From: Bacteroidota bacterium
Lineage (GTDB): Bacteria; Bacteroidota; Bacteroidia; Chitinophagales; Chitinophagaceae
Assembly (NCBI GenBank): GCA_028877005.1
Contig: JAGWPI010000344.1
Span: 1 to 6,746, forward strand
Length of the DNA stretch: 6,746 bases
Direction: 5' to 3'
The notes below the pieces were generated by a model, which was not told the DNA's origin, made no database searches, and saw only the letters and a list, made by a program, of their open reading frames with translations. Positions 1 to 5,210 of the stretch are shown here, piece by piece. Each line of letters starts with the position of its first letter. Position 1 is the stretch's first letter. The position numbers and the translations under genes are program-made.

Positions 1-98
1 AATCTGTATCACTAAACGCTGACAACAATAGCTATTTCGTTTCGGTTGTAAATGGGAATATAAAAGAAGAGTTATTACCAGCAGAAATAATTAGATAG
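1..98 (+). CDS. C-terminal tail of an unknown protein (5' end outside window)
   Basis: The frame beginning at base 3 is open for 31 codons and ends at TAG 96-98. The readable tail finishes ...EELLPAEIIR. The start lies upstream of the window, so the family cannot be recognised. Support for a real gene is mainly context: the stop lies only 8 bases before the AAC-ending box of repeat R1, which is the gene-to-site spacing seen for the other units at 4997, 6357 and 4287. If R1 is a cassette-type recombination site, this would be the last cassette gene before the transporter. The composition is ordinary for the window and the alternative frames close within a few codons. The call could be wrong because only 31 codons are visible. 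Confidence 0.5.
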   Translation, partial: SVSLNADNNSYFVSVVNGNIKEELLPAEIIR

Positions 99-106
99 CG
101 AAAGGC

Positions 107-245
107 TACTGCCAACAGGCGGTTTGGCAATATGGCGGCTGAAGTGCTAAATTCAACGGTAGTTCTTCGATTGAACTTTTGTGCAAAACTGAACATTTGT
201 GCTTCGATTTCCGCCACATCGCCAAGCCGTAGCCGGAGTATGCAA
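107..245 (+). repeat. R1: attC-like structured repeat, right box degenerate
   Basis: A box ending AAC (TACTGCCAAC, 107-116) is followed by 3 nt and then a left arm at 120-138 that pairs with the right arm at 211-229 (16 of 19 positions). The loop is 72 nt. The arms are close kin of those in R3: GCAATATGGCGG occurs in both (127-138 and 6381-6392), as does CCGCCACATCGCCAA (211-225 and 6532-6546). Six bases after the right arm, where R0, R2 and R3 have GTT, this copy reads GAG (236-238), and no matching box was found after the following gene. R1 is therefore probably an end-of-array or worn site. Its left box is the reverse complement of GTTGGCAGTA, one base different from the box that closes R3. 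Confidence 0.65.
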
Positions 246-467
246 TTGTATAAGCAAAGGGTAAATGCCATGCCAACTAATGGAAGCATCATCCCCCATT
301 GGTTAAGGTTTTGCCATGCATCAGTTGTTTAAAGCTAATGGCTGCTATTGCAGCAATAAGCCCATTGTTGCAGTATATAAAACAGTACCCTATTTACCAA
401 TATATCCAATAGTAAACAGTAAAAGAATTACCCTAAAACATATTGTTTTATAGCAGATATTTGAGCC
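246..467. other. Intergenic stretch upstream of the MFS gene
   Basis: No convincing gene was found in either direction. The only clear structure is a small perfect hairpin, GCTGC-TATT-GCAGC, at 341-354, followed by a partly repeated ATTGCAGCA/ATTGTTGCAG motif. The stretch from about 370 to 460 is AT-rich and presumably carries the transporter promoter, but I see no good match to the Bacteroidota TTTG / TAnnTTTG promoter pair. Confidence 0.5.
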
Positions 468-1739
468 ATGTTTGTATGGCAGTATATTCAAGAAGAATGG
501 AAAGCATTGCACCCCACCACTCGCCGTATTATGATGGCCCGTGCTTTTAGAAGTTTGGGTCAAGGCGCATTGGTAGTGGATTTAACCCTGTATTTAAAAG
601 CATTACAATGGACAGGATTTCATATTGGTTGGGTATTGAGTCTGGCCGGGATAGTAGGAGCTGTACTAAGTTTATGGGTAGGTATATCTAGCGACAGAAT
701 GCGTCGGAAACCCTTTTTATTGGTGTATGAATGTATTACCCTGGTATGTAGCTTATTGGCTTTTATTACAGCACAACCCCTATTGTTAACCATTGTAATT
801 GTGATTGCCGGATTTGGCAGGGGCGCCAATGGAGCGGCCGGACCTTTTTCGCCTGTTGAACAAGCTTGGCTGGCAGAAGAAGTGCAGCCGGAAAAACGCG
901 GTAAAGTGTACAGTTGGAATACCGCCATGGGTTTTATTGGGATGGGTATAGGTGCAGTGTTAGCCATTTTTCCTGCTTTTGTTCAGCACCACACACTTAC
1001 ATTACAATATGGTTTTTTAGTTAAAGCCGATGCTTACAGACCATTATTCCTAATTGTAACGGTTGCCAATTTGTGTAATTTGTATTTGTTATTTAGTGCA
1101 AAAGAAAATTATAATGGTAAAATAGTTCGTGCGGCACATCTGCAGGAAAAACCCATTCGGCAACAAGAAAACAAAATGTTAGCCGGGCTGTTTTTTTTAA
1201 ATATTTTTAATGGTATGGGCATAGGTTTAACCGGCCCTTTAATTGCTTATTGGTTTGCTATTAAGTTTGGAAAAGGACCGGCTGAAATAGCCCCCATGAT
1301 GGCAATTACATTTTTTATAACCGGTATTGCAGCTATTATAACCGGAAATATTAGTGAGCGGAAAGGCATTGTAACTACTGTTGTTTATGCCAGAGCACTT
1401 GGGTTGTTACTGTTATTACTATTGCCTTTGGTACCCTTTTTTTGGATAGCTGCTTTATTGTATATACTTCGTTCGGCCTTAAACAGAGGTTCTGTAGGTG
1501 CCCGACAAGCCCTAACTGTTGGATTGGTGCGAAATGAACGAAGAGGGTTAGCCACTAGTTTAAATGCCGTTTCTATGCAAATACCCCAATCTGCCGGTCC
1601 TTCCATTTCCGGCTGGTTATTTAGTGCAGGTAGTCTCGGCTTGCCTTTTTATGTAGGCGCTGCTTGTCAGGCAATTTATTTGGTGTTGTACAGCCGCTTC
1701 TTCAAAAAACAGAATTTACCGGCAAAGCAGCCTGCATAA
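468..1739 (+). CDS. Major facilitator superfamily (MFS) transporter
   Basis: This is a 423-residue polytopic membrane protein of normal MFS length, expected in the inner membrane as a 12-helix secondary transporter or exporter. MFS motif A is clear between helices 2 and 3 (GISSDRMRRK, residues 72-81), and a half-repeat counterpart (GNISERKG, 293-300) lies in the second six-helix bundle. Hydrophobic segments are evident at about 51-71, 84-118, 150-170, 190-210, 238-266, 274-292, 303-337 and 379-408. A charged central loop (about 211-236) separates the halves. A second basic loop, about 340-361 (RGSVGARQALTVGLVRNERRG), precedes the last helices. The start at 468 is the first ATG and gives a short hydrophilic N-terminus before the first helix; there is no Shine-Dalgarno, as is usual in this phylum. 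The substrate cannot be assigned. The gene stands alone, far from its neighbours, and looks like a resident chromosomal gene. Confidence 0.92.
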   Translation: MFVWQYIQEEWKALHPTTRRIMMARAFRSLGQGALVVDLTLYLKALQWTGFHIGWVLSLAGIVGAVLSLWVGISSDRMRRKPFLLVYECITLVCSLLAFITAQPLLLTIVIVIAGFGRGANGAAGPFSPVEQAWLAEEVQPEKRGKVYSWNTAMGFIGMGIGAVLAIFPAFVQHHTLTLQYGFLVKADAYRPLFLIVTVANLCNLYLLFSAKENYNGKIVRAAHLQEKPIRQQENKMLAGLFFLNIFNGMGIGLTGPLIAYWFAIKFGKGPAEIAPMMAITFFITGIAAIITGNISERKGIVTTVVYARALGLLLLLLLPLVPFFWIAALLYILRSALNRGSVGARQALTVGLVRNERRGLATSLNAVSMQIPQSAGPSISGWLFSAGSLGLPFYVGAACQAIYLVLYSRFFKKQNLPAKQPA

Positions 1740-1975
1740 ATGCAAGGGGGGGGTATAACGGTTGCAAGATGGTTAGCATAAACAAAGATGGGCATAGGAA
1801 ATGGTTAGCGTATTGTACTACAATAGGTTAACCATTATACTTTACTTAAATAAGAACAATACGAACACAAACTGATAGGCTCTATTAGCCGAGTATTTAA
1901 CAGGTAATTACAGTTATGGCCAATTAGGCACCGAATAGGGCATGGATTTTTGTACAATTCATTAACGGGTAAGTC
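1740..1975. other. Non-coding or decayed stretch after the MFS gene
   Basis: All three forward frames are interrupted every few codons and nothing recognisable was found on the reverse strand. Contents are an eight-G run at 1746-1753, the direct repeat ATGGTTAGC (1769-1777 and 1801-1809), the palindrome described separately, and a weak GGCT-CTATT-AGCC hairpin just after it. The patchy readable segments suggest an eroded gene, but no family could be named. Confidence 0.4.
1800..1836. repeat. Near-perfect 37-bp palindrome downstream of the MFS gene
   Basis: Two 18-bp arms (1800-1817 and 1819-1836) are centred on a single C at 1818 and match at 16 of 18 positions. The central 15 bases, TATTGTACTACAATA, are perfect. 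It lies 60 bp after the transporter stop with no T-tract on either side, so it is not a standard intrinsic terminator, although a 37-nt hairpin could still protect mRNA 3' ends. Alternatives are a dimeric repressor operator or a remnant target or end of a mobile element. The outer sequence ATGGTTAGC also occurs directly repeated just upstream at 1769-1777. Confidence 0.6.
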
Positions 1976-2351
1976 ATGGCAAAGGCAAAATAAAGCACCC
2001 AAAAAAAGCTGTTACCAAGCAAGCGCCTAAGGTTGTTACTTCTATTACAATAAAACAACCAGCAGCCGAAATGCATAAGTTACAGCTGCACAATAACTTT
2101 TTATTAAGCAAAGCACTTTTATTATTATTTAGGGGAGAAAAATTAGCAAAAAGCCAAGCACTAAAGACTTAATAGCCAAACTGGTGGCATTAGCACATAC
2201 TGAAAGGAAGCTGCCACCAGGCCAATTTTTGCTTGTAAATTTAAGTTGGGCGTTACAGTATAACCTAAACCATTTAAAGCATCAACAGCAAAAAATAATC
2301 AGCTATATTAAAAATAGGCACATGGCGATGCTTAATGATAGAAGCAGCTAG
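1976..2351 (+). pseudogene. Frameshifted remnant of a small lysine-rich protein gene
   Basis: Starting at ATG 1976, the frame reads MAKAK and stops at once. The adjacent frame then stays open to TAA 2170-2172 with natural-looking sequence (HPKKAVTKQAPKVV...), beginning around an AAA-rich stretch that includes a seven-A run at 2001-2007. A third frame takes over from about 2148 (PSTKDLIAKLVALAHTERK...) and runs to TAG 2349-2351. Joined, the pieces give about 124 residues: a basic, Lys/Ala/Pro-rich N-terminus like a small DNA-binding or histone-like tail, followed by a helical domain ending KNRHMAMLNDRSS. At least two frameshifts are needed, so it is not translated as one protein unless the assembly is wrong. 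I do not recognise the family. The neighbouring ssb copy is also dead, so this block appears to be eroding together. Confidence 0.5.
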
Positions 2352-2650
2352 CAGCAAAAACAAAGAAACCATTACCGGGGTTCATTCATTATTATGCAGT
2401 CTCTTTAATAATGATATATAAAAAATATTTATTTCAATACGTAGAAATACGTTTTTTTAATCAAAAATTAAGTTTTATTTTAGTTTTTATATACTGCATC
2501 ACTAACCATTGCTTTACTAATAGGAAAACAACCTGTGAGTGAGGGCGGCGAAGCCGTATATTATTGATTAAATAAATATTTTTTTATCACCTCAATACCC
2601 GGTTTATTCACACATATAGCATTTATTGTGAAAAATAGAATACACAGAAA
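2352..2650. other. AT-rich intergenic region between two pseudogenes
   Basis: No gene is supported on either strand. Visible structure is a small hairpin, ACGTA-GAAA-TACGT (2439-2452), running into six Ts (2453-2458), which could act as a weak terminator for the remnant upstream. There is also a GC-rich mini-hairpin CGGC-GAA-GCCG (2546-2556) and an inverted pair TTCACA (2607-2612) / TGTGAA (2627-2632), about 20-45 bp ahead of the ssb pseudogene, that could be an old operator. None is strong alone. Confidence 0.4.
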
Positions 2651-2995
2651 ATGAAAGGAATCAATAAAGTAATATTAATAAAAAATGCAGGCAAAGACCC
2701 TGAATATAAAACGCTGTAGGATGGAACTGCCGTAGCCAGACTTACCATTGCCACAACCGAAACTTACCGGCTTAAAAACGGCTAAACCAGCACGAGAACT
2801 GAATAGCACCCGGTAATAGTTTGGCGGTGCCTTGCCACTTTTGCCAATCAATATATTCATAACGGCAGCTTGCTTTATAAAGAGGGCAAATTGCGCCACC
2901 GGCAATATGAAAATAAAGATGGGCAGAATAAGTATGTAACAAAGGTAGTTGCTGATGCGGTGGTTTTGATGGATAGGAAGGGGAGCGATAAGTGA
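2651..2995 (+). pseudogene. ssb: ssb pseudogene: single-stranded DNA-binding protein with three in-frame stops
   Basis: One continuous frame from ATG 2651 to TGA 2993 reads as a small SSB with an OB fold. The N-terminus MKGINKVILIKNAGKDPEYK matches the usual SSB opening (in functional SSBs the tenth and eleventh residues are typically Gly-Asn). It continues with AVARLTIATTETYRLKNG, an RTE-stop-H where SSBs have RTEWH, then GSLLYKEGKLRHRQYENKDGQNKYVTKVVAD. Internal stops are TAG 2717-2719, TAA 2783-2785 and TAG 2804-2806. The last falls at the conserved Trp codon and the first two where Glu is common. The frame is never shifted, so decay is by point mutation. The product would be 114 residues without the acidic C-terminal tip of housekeeping SSBs, as in short mobile-element SSBs. 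Recoding is unlikely because the stops replace different amino acids. Confidence 0.85.
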
Positions 2996-3034
2996 TATGT
3001 TAAAAAGTTATGAGTTGGCTTAATGCTGATAGCT

Positions 3035-3059
3035 GACCTGATACCTAATACCTAATACC
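3035..3059. repeat. Short heptamer tandem repeat ahead of the recombinase
   Basis: The sequence GACCTGA-TACCTAA-TACCTAA-TACC gives about three and a half seven-base units, the first one diverged. It fills the gap between the ssb pseudogene and the recombinase start 14 bp downstream, so it lies in the recombinase 5' leader. Simple 7-bp tracts of this style are common in intergenic DNA of this bacterial group. Slippage here could alter leader length, but no function is shown. Confidence 0.6.
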
Positions 3060-3072
3060 AAATAAACAAGCA

Positions 3073-4287
3073 ATGCAGGTAATTTTAAAACCATTACATC
3101 ACCGGGGGCAGGAATGCATTGGGATTTATTTTGAGAAGAATGGATGGCTACAATTGTTGATACAAGAGCAGGCAGGCGCCAAATGGAGCAAGACCCATGC
3201 CTGTTGGTATGTTACCTGCACCGGTGAAAATTATATACGTTTAAAAAACGCTCTTGAAAATAAAGTGGAATTAGAAATAGCCGGATTGAAAAAGTTTTTG
3301 TTGGAAAAGAAAGGAAATGATTCACCTTCAACACCGGCTGTGGAGAAGAAAAAAATTGTTCAAAAAGAATTTATACAAAAAGAAATAAATAGGGCTGATG
3401 CTACTCCCCAATACAAATATTCAATAAGCAAAGAAAACAGGGAAGCACTGCAACAGTTTACAAGGCAGCTCAATTTAAAAGCCTATAGCCAATCTACCAT
3501 AAGAACTTATACCCATGAGTTCACTCAATTTTTGCACACTATAAAAGATAAAAGTGCAACTGATTTTAGTGCATCGCGTTTGAAGGATTATTTTCAATAT
3601 TGCTATTTGAAATTGCATTTGAGTGAGAATACTATGCATTCAAAAATTAACGCATTAAAATTTTATTATGAACAGGTATTGGGAAGGGAAAAGTTTTTCT
3701 GGGAAATACCAAGGCCCAAGAAACAATCTCTTCTTCCAAAAGTAATCAGCAAAGAGCGAATTGCAGACCTTATTAATTCGATTGAAAATGTAAAGCATAA
3801 GACAATCATTATGCTTACTTATGCATGCGGCTTAAGAGTAAGCGAGGTAGTATCGCTAAGAGTAAAGCACATAGACGGACAGCGAAGAACCATTTTTATT
3901 GAAAAAGGAAAAGGGAAAAAAGACAGGGTAGTGAGTTTGAGCCCCAACATGTTGATCATGCTTCGCGCATATTATAAGCAATACCAGCCAAAAGATTATT
4001 TATTTGAGGGCCAGTTTAAAAACGAACATTTAAGCGAAAGAAGCATACAGCAAGTAATAAAAAAGGCAAAAATAAAAGCAGGTATTAGCCAGGATGGAAG
4101 CATGCACATGTTGCGCCACAGTTTTGCCACCCATTTATTAGATAAAGGGATAGATGTAGTATTTATTCAAAAATTGTTGGGGCACAATAGCATTAAAACC
4201 ACCTTAGGTTACCTGCATGTAACCAATAAGGATTTGGTGCATATTTTAAGCCCTTTGGAAGATATAGAAGGATTATTAAAAAAATAA
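3073..4287 (+). CDS. Tyrosine recombinase/integrase (XerC/D-like) next to the cassette-like array
   Basis: This 404-residue site-specific recombinase is expected to cut and rejoin DNA through a 3'-phosphotyrosine. Residues 1-80 form an extra N-terminal module with a GAKWSKTHACWY stretch (35-46), a pattern I associate with Bacteroidota integrases. A Lys-rich linker follows (about 80-115), then a SAM-like core-binding domain (about 122-205) and the catalytic domain (about 222-390). All catalytic residues are present: R255 (CGLRVSE), K280 (GKGKKDR), H345 and R348 (HMLRH), H371 (LLGH) and the nucleophile Y380. The tail VTNKDLVHILSPLE resembles the ...SPLD ending of integron integrases. The segment between K280 and H345 is short, though, so the extra IntI helix/patch appears absent. 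The gene reads towards the array, unlike most intI genes. Its stop codon (4285-4287) overlaps the AAC of site R0. It may mobilise the cassettes; it could also be an unrelated resident integrase. Confidence 0.95.
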   Translation: MQVILKPLHHRGQECIGIYFEKNGWLQLLIQEQAGAKWSKTHACWYVTCTGENYIRLKNALENKVELEIAGLKKFLLEKKGNDSPSTPAVEKKKIVQKEFIQKEINRADATPQYKYSISKENREALQQFTRQLNLKAYSQSTIRTYTHEFTQFLHTIKDKSATDFSASRLKDYFQYCYLKLHLSENTMHSKINALKFYYEQVLGREKFFWEIPRPKKQSLLPKVISKERIADLINSIENVKHKTIIMLTYACGLRVSEVVSLRVKHIDGQRRTIFIEKGKGKKDRVVSLSPNMLIMLRAYYKQYQPKDYLFEGQFKNEHLSERSIQQVIKKAKIKAGISQDGSMHMLRHSFATHLLDKGIDVVFIQKLLGHNSIKTTLGYLHVTNKDLVHILSPLEDIEGLLKK

Positions 4288-4300
4288 CAAGGCTGTATTT

Positions 4301-4333
4301 ACGAAAGATATATTCTCTTAATATATACTTCGT
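4301..4333. terminator. Hairpin just after the recombinase gene
   Basis: The arms ACGAAAGATATATT (4301-4314) and AATATATACTTCGT (4320-4333) match at 12 of 14 positions around a 5-nt loop. It starts 14 bp after the recombinase stop, so it could end or stabilise that transcript, but no U-tract follows. The left arm overlaps the outer left arm of R0, so the two foldings are mutually exclusive. As two 14-bp half sites with a 5-bp centre it could also be a recombinase binding site. Confidence 0.4.
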
Positions 4334-4384
4334 GAAAGTGGTATAACTTACTGATAATGAGTAGAACAATTTATTTTATCAAAA

Positions 4385-4392
4385 TATGTTTG
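4385..4392 (+). promoter_or_regulatory. Possible -7 element of a promoter facing the array
   Basis: TATGTTTG fits the Bacteroidota -7 consensus TAnnTTTG exactly and lies inside R0, pointing at the first cassette-like gene. No TTTG is visible at the expected -33 distance, so this is weak. If real, transcription would begin just before the GTT box at 4420, as a cassette-array promoter would. Confidence 0.2.
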
Positions 4393-4420
4393 TAGGTTCG
4401 TACTTTCGGTAATACAAACG

Positions 4421-5201
4421 TTGTGTGTAATTTGTGCGTGTGCAGATTTCACTTGATGAAAAAAATTATCTTCTAGTAAACACTATAGTTTAATATATTT
4501 CGTTTAACCACTAAAACTAAATCCAAAAGTCGATGAAACACTTTCTCTTTATTTTGCTTTTCAGCTTTACACTCTCAACATCTTTCTCACAGACCAAACA
4601 GGACATGTTCGACTATGTGAAGACAAGAATTGAATTGTATTCAATACACCCATCCACAAAATTGAAACTGAATGGCTGCAGTATGACATACACTTTTAGG
4701 CGATCCTTAGGACCTTATGTCCGTTGGACACAGGAATGGCTTAGCTTTTTTCCAAAGCTAATGGACGTTTTATACACTAGAAAGTCTGGAATTACCTATA
4801 TCACTTTAAAATTCAGAGAAGAAAACGTTATTGTTACAGATATAGAAGATGATGGAACTCAAAAGGTTGTTTTCATTTACTCCGACCTCACCTTTGCTTT
4901 GGAAAAGGACGCAGTTGACGACCAAGAAGCTAAAAAACTTGTTCTTTTTATAAAGAAAATTGCTCGTTTATGTGGGGCAAAGCTGTTAGACCTCTAAAAG
5001 AAAACTACACACAACAAAAGTATTGCTGCAAGTGGGGCATGACGTTGGCGCAATCAGCTTTCATTTCGCTGCTCAGCAGCCGTTTCGGCTCTATGACTAA
5101 AGCCAAGCTTTTAGTTCTTATTTTCAAATTCAAAACAAAACCGGGGAGCAGTTCCGGGCGGGATGATTTCCAAATAGCCCACCTGCAGCAATACCTACTC
5201 G
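4421..5201 (+). mobile_element. Cassette-like unit 1 (154-aa secreted protein plus its site)
   Basis: The bounds assume opening between G and TT of the GTT boxes, as in integrons. The unit runs from the 3' part of GTTGTGTGTA (4420-4429) through one gene and repeat R2 to the G of the next GTT. The start box is the exact reverse complement of TACACACAAC (5006-5015), which follows the gene. If circularised, the unit would carry a single complete folded site. It holds one gene with no room for a second, and its orientation matches the other units. Mobility is inferred, not shown. Confidence 0.45.
4533..4997 (+). CDS. Small secreted protein of unknown function
   Basis: This 154-residue protein has a typical Sec signal peptide: MKH, a hydrophobic core FLFILLFSFTLSTSF, and probable cleavage near residues 19-20 (SFSQ-T). 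The mature part, about 135 residues, is predicted to be exported to the periplasm or outside. It contains aromatic-rich segments (YVRWTQEWLSFFPK, 62-75), alternating beta-like stretches (ITYITLKFREENVIVTDIEDDGTQKVVFIYSDL, 87-119) and a C-terminal helix (EAKKLVLFIKKIARLCGAKLLDL). There are two cysteines and no lipobox, so it is not a lipoprotein. I do not recognise the family. ATG 4533 is favoured because it places the signal peptide at the N-terminus. The gene sits alone between sites R0 and R2, and its stop is 8 bases before the R2 left box. This one-gene-per-site layout and the lack of a known function are typical of integron cassette cargo. Confidence 0.8.
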   Translation: MKHFLFILLFSFTLSTSFSQTKQDMFDYVKTRIELYSIHPSTKLKLNGCSMTYTFRRSLGPYVRWTQEWLSFFPKLMDVLYTRKSGITYITLKFREENVIVTDIEDDGTQKVVFIYSDLTFALEKDAVDDQEAKKLVLFIKKIARLCGAKLLDL

Positions 5202-5210
5202 TTAGCAGCA
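5006..5210 (+). repeat. R2: attC-like structured repeat between cassette-like units 1 and 2
   Basis: The order is TACACACAAC (5006-5015), 4 nt, left arm GTATTGCTGCAAGTGGG (5020-5036), a 141-nt loop, right arm CCCACCTGCAGCAATAC (5178-5194, 16 of 17 paired), 6 nt, and GTTAGCAGCA (5201-5210). The two end boxes do not pair with each other beyond AAC/GTT; each pairs with a box across the neighbouring gene. The loop holds smaller hairpins, such as GCTGC-TCA-GCAGC at 5068-5080 and ACTAAA...TTTAGT at about 5096-5115. It also has TTCCGGGCGGGA (5152-5163), which recurs in R3 at the same distance from the right arm. Open frames over this region are readings of the repeat and not genes. Confidence 0.7.

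Larger units (their letters stand above)
4279..4429 (+). repeat. R0: first attC/attI-like site of the array
   Basis: AAC at 4286-4288, overlapping the recombinase stop, is followed by 6 nt and a left arm, GTATTTACGAAAG (4295-4307). This arm pairs at 11 of 13 positions with the right arm CTTTCGGTAATAC (4403-4415). Four bases later comes the box GTTGTGTGTA (4420-4429). The arms open and close GTATT...AATAC, exactly as in R2. AAC to GTT spans 137 bp, shorter than R2 and R3. The left box (AAAAAATAAC) has no convincing complement upstream of the recombinase gene, so the recombinase itself is not clearly a cassette, and R0 may be the docking (attI-like) site. The right box pairs with TACACACAAC after the next gene. 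Confidence 0.6.

Noticed and set aside
32..332. Open frames on both strands across R1
   Set aside because: They overlap the gene tail at 1-98 and the inverted arms of R1, with no protein-like features beyond repeat-derived sequence.
1746..1753. Run of eight Gs as a phase-variation tract
   Set aside because: It lies after the transporter stop and before decayed sequence, so slippage would not change any visible gene.
2651..2995. Stop-codon reassignment to explain the readable ssb frame
   Set aside because: The same codon TAG would have to mean both a Glu-like and a Trp residue, and neighbouring genes use TAA and TAG as normal stops.
3035..3059. Heptamer tract as a CRISPR or iteron origin
   Set aside because: There are only about 3.5 seven-base units, with no spacers, no rep gene and no further copies nearby.
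3073..4287. Calling the recombinase a classical IntI
   Set aside because: It appears to lack the extra segment between the catalytic Lys and HxxR, carries an added N-terminal module, and has the opposite orientation to most intI genes.
5006..5210. R2 as a miniature inverted-repeat transposon (MITE)
   Set aside because: The terminal boxes of R2 do not pair with each other beyond AAC/GTT and no target duplication is seen. The exact pairing runs across the neighbouring genes instead, which a MITE does not explain.
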